Origin: Bolinopsis microptera
Lineage: Eukaryota > Ctenophora > Tentaculata > Lobata > Bolinopsidae
DNA: 64,000 nucleotides
Direction of reading: 5' to 3'
Assembly: GCF_026151205.1 (NCBI RefSeq)
Contig: NC_087079.1
Coordinates: 17,974,945 to 18,038,944, forward strand
Below the pieces are notes generated by a model. That model had not been told where the DNA came from. It ran no database searches and saw nothing but the letters and a program-made list of their open reading frames with translations. Shown here piece by piece: positions 36,401 through 48,400 of this stretch; positions within the stretch are counted from its first letter, which is position 1; each line of letters starts with the position of its first letter. A program made the position numbers and the translations under genes.

Positions 36401-39400
36401 AGCCGGCTAGTGACCACTTTTCAAGTGCCGGTTAGTAGCCGGTTGTTAATGTGAAGTTGAGGAGCTGTTATTACAAAAGTGGCTACTAGCCGGCTAGTAG
36501 CCGGCTAGTAGCCGGTGTTCATATGGTACTGTGCAGGGACGTTGCATAGACGTTGCATAGACTGACCGTGCAGGGAGTGTGCATAGAGTGTTCATTGTGC
36601 AGGGACGTTGCATAGACGTTGCATAGACGATTCTTTTGTTGTTGCACGGACGTTGCATAGACGTTGCATAGACTGTCCGGAGCTAAACGACCAACTTCCC
36701 TTGAGTGGTGGGGGGGGGGGGGGGGGAGCTAACTGTATGGACTACATGAAATATTGAGTGGTGGGGGGGGGGGAGCTAACTGTATGGACTACATGAAATA
36801 TTGAGTGGTGGGGGGGGGGGGGAGCTAACTGTATGGACTACATGAAATATTGAGTGGTGGGGGGGGGGGGAGCTAACTGTATGGACTACATGAAATATTG
36901 AGTGGTGGGGGGGGGGGGGAGCTAACTGTATGGACTACATGAAATATTGAGTGGTGGTGGGGGGGGGGGGGGGGGAGCTAACTGTATGGACTACATGAAA
37001 TATTGAGTGGTGGTGGTGGGGGGGGGGGGGGAACTAACTGTATGGACTACATGATATATTGAGTGGTGGTGGGGGGGGGGAGCTAACTGTATGGATTACA
37101 TGAAATATTGAGTGGTGGGGGGGGAGCTAACTGTATGGACTACATGATATATTGAGTGGTGGTGGGGGGGGGGAGCTAACTGTATGGACTACATGAAATA
37201 TTGAGTGGTGGGGGGGGGTGGAGCTAACTGTATGGACTACATGAAATATTGAGTGGTGGGGGGGGGGGGGAGCTAACTGTATGGACTACATGAAATATTG
37301 AGTGGTGGTGGGGGGGGGGGGGGAGCTAACTGTATGGACTACATGAAATATTGAGTGGTGGGGGGGGGGGGGGAGCTAACTGTATGGACTACATGAAATA
37401 TTGAGTGGTGGTGGGGGGGGGGGAGCTAACTGTATGGACTACATGAAATATTGAGTGGTGGTGGTGGGGGGGGGGGGAACTAACTGTATGGACTACATGA
37501 TATATTGAGTGGTGGTGGGGGGGGGGGGGGAGCTAACTGTATGGATTACATGAAATATTGAGTGGTGGGGGGGAGCTAACTGTATGGACTACATGATATA
37601 TTGAGTGGTGGTGGGGGGGGGGGGAGCTAACTGTATGGACTACATGAAATATTGAGTGGTGGGGGGGGGGTGGAGCTAACTGTATGGACTACATGAAATA
37701 TTGAGTGGTGGGGGGGGGGGGGGGAGCTAACTGTATGGACTACATGAAATATTGAGTGGTGGGGGGGGGGGGGAGCTAACTGTATGGACTACATGAAATA
37801 TTGAGTGGTGGGGGGGAGCTAACTGTATGGACTACATGAAATATTGAGTGGTGGTGGGGGGGGGGGGGGGAGCTAACTGTATGGACTACATGAAATATTG
37901 AGTGGTGGTGGTGGGGGGGGGGGAACTAACTGTATGGACTACATGATATATTGAGTGGTGGTGGGGGGGGGGGGGGAGCTAACTGTATGGATTACATGAA
38001 ATATTGAGTGGTGGGGGGGGAGCTAACTGTATGGACTACATGATATATTGAGTGGTGGTGGGGGGGGGGGGGAGCTAACTGTATGGACTACATGAAATAT
38101 TGAGTGGTGGGGGGGGGGGGAGCTAACTGTATGGACTACATGATATATTGAGTGGTGGTGGTGGTGGGGGGGGGGGGAGCTAACTGTATGGACTACATGA
38201 AATATTGAGTGGTGGTGGGGGGGGGGGAGCTAACTGTATGGACTACATGAAATATTGAGTGGTGGTGGTGGGGGGGGGGGGAGCTAACTGTATGGACTAC
38301 TTGATATATTGAGTGGTGGGGGGGGGGGGGGGGGGAGCTAACTGTATGGACTACATGAAATATTGAGTGGTGGTGGGGGGGGGGGGGGGGAGCTAACTGT
38401 ATGGACTACATGAAATATTGAGTGGTGGTGGTGGGGGGGGGGGAGCTAACTGTATGGACTACTTGATATATTGAGTGGTGGGGGGGGGGGGGAGCTAACT
38501 GTATGGACTACATGAAATATTGAGTGGTGGTGGGGGGGGGGAGCTAACTGTATGGACTACTTGAAATATTGAGTGGTGGTGGTGGGGGGGGGGGGGAGCT
38601 AACTGTATGGACTACTTGATATATTGAGTGGTGGTGGGGGGGGGGGAGCTAACTGTATGGACTGCATGAAATATTGAGTGGTGGGGGGGGGGGAGCTAAC
38701 TGTATGGACTACATGAAATATTGAGTGGTGGTGGGGGGGGGGGGAGCTAACTGTATGGACTACATGAAATATTGAGTGGTGGTGGTGGGGGGGGGGGAAC
38801 TAACTGTATGGACTACATGATATATTGAGTGGTGGTGGAGGGGGGGGGGAGCTAACTGTATGGATTACATGAAATATTGAGTGGTGGGGGGGGAGCTAAC
38901 TGTATGGACTACATGATATATTGAGTGGTGGTGGGGGGGGGGAGCTAACTGTATGGACTACATGAAATATTGAGTGGTGGGGGGGGGGTGGAGCTAACTG
39001 TATGGACTACATGAAATATTGAGTGGTGGGGGGGGGGGAGCTAACTGTATGGACTACATGAAATATTGAGTGGTGGGGGGGGGGGGGGAGCTAACTGTAT
39101 GGACTACATGAAATATTGAGTGGTGGTGGGGGGGGGGGGAGCTAACTGTATGGACTACATGAAATATTGAGTGGTGGTGGTGGGGGGGGGGGGGGGAACT
39201 AACTGTATGGACTACATGATATATTGAGTGGTGGTGGGGGGGGGGGAGCTAACTGTATGGATTACATGAAATATTGAGTGGTGGGGGGGGGGAGCTAACT
39301 GTATGGACTACATGATATATTGAGTGGTGGTGGGGGGGGGGGAGCTAACTGTATGGACTACATGAAATACTGAGTGGTGGGGGGGGGTGGAGCTAACTGT

Positions 39401-42400
39401 ATGGACTACATGAAATATTGAGTGGTGGGGGGGGGGGAGCTAACTGTATGGACTACATGAAATATTGAGTGGTGGGGGGGGGGGAGCTAACTGTATGGAC
39501 TACATGAAATATTGAGTGGTGGGGGGGGAGCTAACTGTATGGACTACATGAAATATTGAGTGGTGGTGGGGGGGGGGGGGGGAGCTAACTGTATGGACTA
39601 CATGAAATATTGAGTGGTGGTGGTGGGGGGGGGGAACTAACTGTATGGACTACATGATATATTGAGTGGTGGTGGGGGGGGGGGGGGGAGCTAACTGTAT
39701 GGATTACATGAAATATTGAGTGGTGGGGGGGGGAGCTAACTGTATGGACTACATGATATATTGAGTGGTGGTGGGGGGGGGGGGGGAGCTAACTGTATGG
39801 ACTACATGAAATATTGAGTGGTGGGGGGGGGGGGGGAGCTAACTGTATGGACTACATGATATATTGAGTGGTGGTGGTGGTGGGGGGGGGGGAGCTAACT
39901 GTATGGACTACATGAAATATTGAGTGGTGGTGGGGGGGGGGGAGCTAACTGTATGGACTACATGAAATATTGAGTGGTGGTGGTGGGGGGGGGGGAGCTA
40001 ACTGTATGGACTACTTGATATATTGAGTGGTGGGGGGGGGGGGAGCTAACTGTATGGACTACATGAAATATTGAGTGGTGGGGGGGGGGGGGGAGCTAAC
40101 TGTATGGACTACATGAAATATTGAGTGGTGGGGGGGGGGGAGCTAACTGTATGGACTACATGAAATATTGAGTGGTGGGGGGGGGGGGGAGCTAACTGTA
40201 AGGACTACATGAAATATTGAGTGGTGGTGGTGGGGGGGGGGGGGGAGCTAACTGTATGGACTACATGAAATATTGAGTGGTGGTGGGGGGGGGGGGGAGC
40301 TAACTGTATGGACTACATGAAATATTGAGTGGTGGTGGTGGGGGGGGGGGAGCTAACTGTATGGACTACTTGATATATTGAGTGGTGGGGGGGGGGGAGC
40401 TAACTGTATGGACTACATGAAATATTGAGTGGTGGTGGGGGGGGGGAGCTAACTGTATGGACTACTTGAAATATTGAGTGGTGGTGGTGGGGGGGGGGGG
40501 GAGCTAACTGTATGGACTACTTGATATATTGAGTGGTGGTGGGGGGGGGGGGAGCTAACTGTATGGACTGCATGAAATATTGAGTGGTGGTGGTGGGGGG
40601 GGGGGGGGGAGCTAACTGTATGGACTACATGAAATATTGAGTGGTGGTGGGGGGGGGGAGCTAACTGTATGGACTACTTGATATATTGAGTGGTGGTGGG
40701 GGGGGGGGGGAGCTAACTGTATGGACTACTTGATATATTGAGTGGTGGTGGTGGGGGGGGGGGGCTAACCGTATGGACTACTTGATATATTGAGTGGTGG
40801 TGGGGGGGGGGGAGCTAACTCTATGGACTACATGAAATATTGAGTGGTGGTGGGGGGGGGGGAGCTAACTGTATGGACTACTTGATATATTGAGTGGTGG
40901 TGGTGGGGGGGGGGAGCTAACTGTATGGACTACATGAAATATTGAGTGGTGGTGGGGGGGGGGGGAGCTAACTGTATGGACTACATGAAATATTGAGTGG
41001 TGGGGGGGGGGGGGGGGAGCTAACTGTATGGACTACATGAAATATTGAGTGGTGGGGGGGGGGGGAGCTAACTGTATGGACTACATGAAATATTGAGTGG
41101 TGGGGGGGGGGGGGAGCTAACTGTATGGACTACATGAAATATTGAGTGGTGGTGGGGGGGGGGGGGGAGCTAACTGTATGGACTACATGATATATTGAGT
41201 GGTGGTGGGGGGGGGGGGGGAGCTAACTGTATGGACTACATGATATATTGAGTGGTGGGGGGGGGGGATTGTGTCCGGAATCTAACTATCGTTCTGGGGA
41301 CAAAATGTATCCAAAGGTGTAATTTTCACTGGTTGCTTACGACTTTGACTAACCATTTTCATAATATTTAACTAAAATTTTGGAAACCAAATTTTGTGCA
41401 ATATATATTAAATTCTAAGCTTCTAAGCAGCATTATAACTACAAAATTAATCTCATTGATGTGAGACAAGTATTTTAATGTTAAGTGGGTGGTCTTGATA
41501 TGGTACCAAAAGTTACAGTTTAGGGACGGCACGGACCCTAAATATTCAGCGCTAAAAGGATCAAAATTTCAGGACAGTTAGGTATCAAGTTTATCATGTG
41601 CTCCATACATTTAGATCCTCCTCTCCCTACCGCTACAAGTCAACTTTACAATATTTGTTCCTGTGTCTTCAAAAACTTTCCTGAATCCTGCGATTGGAAA
41701 TTATTAACAACTAATTTTTCAAATTCTGACAGTTATCTACTGTGTTTTTGGCCATTCAGTAAGAGTAAATATTAATAACGCAATGAAAGTGTGTTTATGT
41801 AAAATATCAAAATAAAAGTGAGTACTCCCTGTATAATTTTAATCTACTGTCACTAGTTAACTTCGTCATGTGGTTGAGTTGAAAGTTCCCTATTTTGAAG
41901 CTGAAAGCAAGAGGTTTAAAATTAAGATATTACTCATTCAGTTTAGTATAATCATAAGTCATGGATGCAGTTTCAATTAGTGACATAGTATTTCGAGACC
42001 CCATTATGCCAATAACTATATAACAGTGTTTGAGGACAGCGTAATAGAAATAATAAACATTTACCATTTACCATTTTATGATCTGAAAAGAAGGGGGGCG
42101 GGCTAAGGATGCAGATGGTACTCTGATAAGATATTATAATATAAAGCTTAAAGGAACTAATTAAAAAAATAAATAAATAAAAATATGCAACCTACTAAAA
42201 CCAATGGAGCCCTCCTCGGAGTCATTCCTCTCGCATTTGCGAAAGTCGTCTTAAAGGTGTAAAATGAGGTCAGGATTTGTTCCCGCCAAGCTCTTACATC
42301 GCTAATTGTTGATCATCGGCCTTCACTGAACGTAAGTTTTTTTAGAGTGGAGGCCAACCGTCAGCATGGGATGCAGGGCCAAGCGGGAAACAACGTCAAG

Positions 42401-45400
42401 GTCCCTTTCTACTTGGGCCATGTTGGTTTTGGCAGATACTGTGGTAATAAAATATGAAGTGAATGAGTGAAATGAAGTGAGTGAAAAGGGTGTAAGTGAG
42501 TAAAGGAACTAATTCATGACGACAGATGGAGAAGGGTCCTTTGTGAACGGTCCTCTATTACTTTTTATTACGCCTGAAATTAAAACTTTGGTCAGTATAA
42601 GTCATTACACGGGGTGTGACATCATTACAGCATCATCAGCAGTAAAACGTTGTTAACCAAGAGGATATTATGTTTACAATAATATGTTAAGTAAAATATG
42701 AACGTGCTAATATCATTGACAATGATTCCACTTGGAAAATAAAATTATTATTATACATAGCCTATGCTACCCTACACCATGGTGGAGGGTTCATCACGTT
42801 ACTTTCTGTGTAGAAATTCCTGCTTCATTATTAAGTTATATACCTGAATTCGAGTGTTAACTACATATACTTTCCGAAATTATCATTGAAGCTTGCAAGG
42901 GATAAATTCAGAAGAGTAAATACATTTCAAGAAAATATATTGAGCTGATATGTATTTGGAACATTTCCTTGTTATGTTTAATTTGATATCTAAGTTAACA
43001 GTCAGTAGAGTAGGCCCACAATTATTTTAAATTTCCATCCCAATTTGGCGCGGTGAGCGCAATTCCCTAGTTATCGTGCAGTAAACCATGGCAACCCTGA
43101 ATGTAATGTTTTATTTTACCCACCTTTCAATATATATAATGGATATAATATATGTAAATGTTTTTGCCATGAAACGGACCAAACTGATCCTAACTCATAT
43201 TCCACTCATCATAGCATATCGCTTCAGCATGTACAAAGGGCATAACCTCAATCAGTTTAATGTAGTGAAATGACTGGTGTGGATGAAGTAGTGTACTAAT
43301 ACAAGTTGGAGAGGATCGGGTAAGCTTAGTCAGCATCCATGATGTTACAAACCCTCTGGGACATTACTGCGCCCAGTCTCCAAAGTTACAGTAAATTCCT
43401 ACTACGGACAAACAAACATATAATATATGTATATAATATATGTATATAATGGATATTACACATTTTAGGTATATAAAGAATATCATTATTATTATTTACC
43501 TAGGCTGAAGCAACAAGGCTCTTTTAAGAAGGTGAACTCTGTCCCTGTTGTGCAAGTCACTTCATTGCTCCCTTTGTTGAGAGCTCCTGGGTCAGAACAA
43601 GTCACTTTCACGACGGTTCCTGGGTCTACTGGAAAATTAGCTGCTGTCTCAATCGTACTTGTCCACTCAGCCTTCAGTCCAGTACATCCTGAAAATAATT
43701 GCCCTCCATAATTAAAAGAAGTTTGATAGTTTATATTTTTTAAACAGGGCTCGATTATACCATAAAAGACAACAGGTTGTATTCAAAATTATATCAAATA
43801 TTATACGTCACGTTCACAGGCACTTCAAACTATTGTGCACGTATTACAATCAATATTTATCTTAGTTCTTACATTTATTCTGGAATTGCCAAGTTACCTG
43901 TTAGAGGTCTGTAGAAATCAGAGGCAGTGTCCTTGGAAGGAAACCGTATCTTTGCAATGGCCCTGCTCCAGTAAGTGCTCCAGTTACTATTACTACACGT
44001 TGAGTCTGACATCAGGATGTTGACCACCTTCACCCCGTTACAGTGTACCACTAGTCTGATACCTGAGGTTCTAGTTAACGTTACCCTCCATACCTTGTCC
44101 CTTGCAGTAGGTAGGTCAGTAAGAAAGTTAGTGCGGTACGAGTTGCAACCCCTCCCTCTAGGAGAGGACGTGAAGTAGAGGTAGAGTCCTCCTGCACCGT
44201 CTTCCTGTGATGTGTAGAAGAACACACGCACTTCATCATTACTCCCTAGCGTGCTATTAGTCTTTATTTCAAGAGAATACTGCTCCAGATTGAAGTCTAT
44301 ATAAACCCCACGTTGTACTGCTATCCAGCCTGTTATTATTACCACGTGATTATGTAATAGCATATAACAGTACATTAGCTGGTAGAAAATAGTATCATGA
44401 ATAAAATATTATCAATTACTCGACGATTGCTATGAATATATTGTTTCGATAATTCATTCGACACGTCTTGATAGTTCATTTGACTTAGATATTATTTTAC
44501 AAATGTTATTTGACTGTTAACAATATAAAGATACAAACCATAGTGAATGGTTCATGATTATTGATTATCCTACCTTCATCTAGATCCTCAGCAGCATTCT
44601 CCATAAAGAGAAGGGACAGCAGTAATACTATACACATTGTCGATCACATTTTTCTTGATGCCTAATAATATGATACGAAATAATACGTATGCAGGAAAAT
44701 GGGCCACATTATACAGGGTGGGCCAAAAGTCAGTGTGCAAACGTTGGCCTTAATAGCTCAGTCAATGAGTGCCCAATTGAAATACCTCTTTCTGGTATGG
44801 CTTACTACTACCACTCGTTCGAGGAATTTGTCAAATCTAAAAATATTCGTGTACAACAAATAACGACAATAATCAACAGAAGAGCCATATTATTAGATAT
44901 CGAAAAGCCTACCATGAAGGTAATAATATTCCCCACATATCAGCTGGTAATCTTATTGAAATGGGGGTGGTTAGACTGGTAATCTTATTGAAATGGGGGT
45001 GGTAAAACTGGTAATCTTATTGAAATGGGGGTGGTAAGACTGGTAATCTTATTGAAATAGGGGTGGTAAGACTGGTAATATTATTGAAATGGGGGTGGTA
45101 AGACTGGTAATCTTATTGAAATAGGGGTGGTAAGACTGGTAATCTTATTGAAATGGGGGTGGTAAGACTGGTAATCTCATTGAAATAGGGGTGGTAAGAC
45201 TGGTAATATTATTGAAATGGGGGTGGTAAGACTGGTAATCTTATTGAAATAGGGGTGGTAAGACTGGTAATCTTATTGAAATGGGGGTGGTTAGACTGGT
45301 AATCTTATTGAAATGGGGGTGGTAAGACTGGTAATCTTATTGAAATGGGGGTGGTAAGACTGGTAATCTTATTGAAATAGGGGTGGTAAGACTGGTAATC

Positions 45401-48400
45401 TTATTGAAATAGGGGTGGTAAGACTGGTAATCTTATTGAAATGGGGGTGGTAAGACTGGTAATCTTATTGAAATGGGGGTGGTAAGACTGGTAATCTTAT
45501 TGAAATAGGGGTGGTAAGACTGGTAATATTATTGAAATGGGGGTGGTAAGACTGGTAATCTTATTGAAATGGGGGTGGTAAGACTGGTAATCTTATTGAA
45601 ATAGGGGTGGTAAGACTGGTAATCTTATTGAAATGGGGGTGGTAAGACTGGTAATCTTATTGAAATGGGGGTGGTAAGACTGGAAATCTTATTGAAATGG
45701 GGGTGGTAAGACTGGTAATCTTATTGAAATAGGGGTGGTAAGACTGGTAATCTTATTGAAATAGGGGTGGTAAGACTGGTAATCTTATTGAAATGGGGGT
45801 GGTTAGACTGGTAATCTTATTGAAATGGGGGTGGTAAGACTGGTAATCTTATTGAAATGGGGGTGGTAAGACTGGTAATCTTATTGAAATGGGGGTGGTA
45901 AGACTGGTAATCTTATTGAAATAGGGGTGGTAAGACTGGTAATCTTATTGAAATAGGGGTGGTAAGACTGGTAATCTCATTGAAATGGGGTGGTAAGACT
46001 GGTAATCTTATTGAAATGGGGGTGGTAAGACTGGTAATCTTATTGAAATAGAGGTGGTAAGACTGGTAATCTCTTTGAAATGGGGTGGTAAAACTGGTAA
46101 TCTTATTGAAATAGGGGTGGTAAGACTGGTAATCTTATTGAAATAGGGGTGGTAAGACTGGTAATCTCATTGAAATGGGGTGGTAAGACTGGTAATCTTA
46201 TTGAAATGGGGGTGGTAAGACTGGTAATCTTATTGAAATAGAGGTGGTAAGACTGGTAATCTCTTTGAAATGGGGTGGTAAAACTGGTAATCTTATTGAA
46301 ATAGGAGTGGTAAGACTGGTAACTGATGGACAAAAAAATGAAGAATTTTATCATTGTATGTCGATTATGCATAACAGATTGCATCAGTTGCACCGTCAAA
46401 CATCGATAATATATTTGAAACTTTGAAAGAGCACCACTAAAATAAACGGCAAGGAGAAATCCACAATATTTTGAAATTAAGTTTAACAAATTACTTATCA
46501 CCGATTATAGCCTGCCTAAGATGGGACCACGATTATATAATACTATAATAACAACACGACAATTAAATAAATAAAAACCTTTCCTTTAGGGTCGTTCACA
46601 TATTACGTAATTAGCCGAGGGGAGGGGGGTTTGCAAATGATTACGCTATTGTAATTTTTACAAATGCTATGTGTAAAACTGATTACGGAGGGGGAGGGGG
46701 GGGGGGTAAACATTGTCCAAAAAGTGATAATGTAATATGTGAACGACCCCTTTAGCGTACCTATGTTACAGGACAAATTTATCGATTTGTTTTTAAGGAT
46801 ACGGTTGTACGAAATTTACTCGACATACAAAAACTTGACGCTGAAAACCTTTCATGGACCGAGAAGAACTTTGTTATTTACAACCTGTAAACGAAATACC
46901 AACAAAATATAACAGCTACAGTAAAAATTTGAGTTTAATTCTAACGTTAGTGCAGTAAAAAAGCACTGCAATGAATAATCTAGCAGTCATTCAATATTTT
47001 CGATTTTACTGCCACACTTAGGCTTATCTACTCAAATATCTACACAATTCCCTGCGCAGTACGTGCTAACAAAATGATTGGATTTATACCGCCTTGATAG
47101 TATATAAATATCTTACTATATATAAAGCGAGACGATATATATATATTATATCCACCAGCGGGCTATATTTGCGTCAGCAGGACCGTGCAGCCCGCTAGTT
47201 AGAAGACATGATATATCCCGGCCCGCTCTCACAGCCCGCTGATATAGCGGGAGCCCGCTATACCATCGGGCGATATAATAATATAGCCGGGAGATATGTA
47301 TATATTTTATTTTTGTGTCCGGTAGGGCTGCCAGCTGATGATACAGCAAACCACGTGCACCATATTTATGATGATCGATACACATGTCATTATAACACAC
47401 CACACAATACACATGATCAGCACTATATCCCCCTATTATTGATATTCATCGTCACTGACATTACATTAATTATTCCCACGGCCCAGGAATGCAGTGCCAG
47501 TATGGATCACTTATCTCCAGCCCCTATATACGACACAGCCCTTTATGATTGGCTTACATTGAACACGTGACGTGTTACCATGGTTACAACAATTAGTGGC
47601 GATCTTGTCTATAGTTGACTTTTATACAAGCGCACGCTGGTGGATATATATAAATATATATATATCTATAGAGACAACAATTTCGAGTGCGAAGTACTAG
47701 AGATTGTTATGAAAATAACGCTGACGTGCTTTAGTATGAGGGTTTATTTTAATATATAACCTTAAGCGGGTCTGGGGATTGGGCGAGGCACAAGTCTTAA
47801 CATGCTCAAATAAATATAATGGCAAGTACCCACTACCCATTAAAGAACAAAAATATGTTCATTAACATGAGAAAATAAAATAAACTCATTTCGTTCACTG
47901 CGAGCACAAATTTGTGAGAAATTAAAGTCTGTCTGTAAAAATATTATTTTTCACCATAAGTTCTTCCTTAAACATGATCAAATAAAAACGAATGGTAAGA
48001 ATTAATGATAAAGAATAAGACTTTTATAAGCTCCCCAACGCGATCATACACTAGGTCAGGATGGCGTTAACCCTTTACGTTTATGTGCAGCATCCGGCAT
48101 CAATTGAATCATTTTTACGCTTTTCAGTCATCAGTGTTCAAGATATGAGAGCGTGCAAAAGAAAACCTTGAACCTAACCCCCAAATACTAATAGTGTACT
48201 GATCTATGAAAAAAGGACCGAGATGAACTTTGTGTGTCGCGTGCACCCATCGCCTTGCACCCGCCCGCGCCCAAGATATGATGCCTCTTACGAGGTTTCC
48301 AGATAAGCTGAAACTAATGCATGATTATCATTAAGCTCATGAGTTGGGGCAGCCCATTGATTTGTGAGAGAATCAGGTCTCACCTGTAGCACTGTAGGTT

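Larger units (their letters stand above)
30855..47110. repeat. segmental duplication copy A
   Basis: Direct-orientation homology with copy B (52155-59638) is clear by eye over long stretches: 30855-33740 with 52155-54690, and 41266-47110 with 54755-59638. The first pair differs by two MITE insertions; between the pairs lies the expanded G-rich array present only here. Left homology starts at GTCAAATAAGACAACATTG; right homology ends at GATAGTATATAAATAT. Confidence 0.9.

Noticed and set aside
33741-41266. CRISPR-like regular repeats
   Set aside because: Spacers are homopolymer G tracts, there are no unique spacers or cas genes, and the DNA is eukaryotic.
42299-42458. Short ORF conserved in both duplications (VEANRQHGMQGQAGNN; also 55810-55920)
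   Set aside because: Conservation is expected from the recent duplication and I recognise no family; too short to call a gene.
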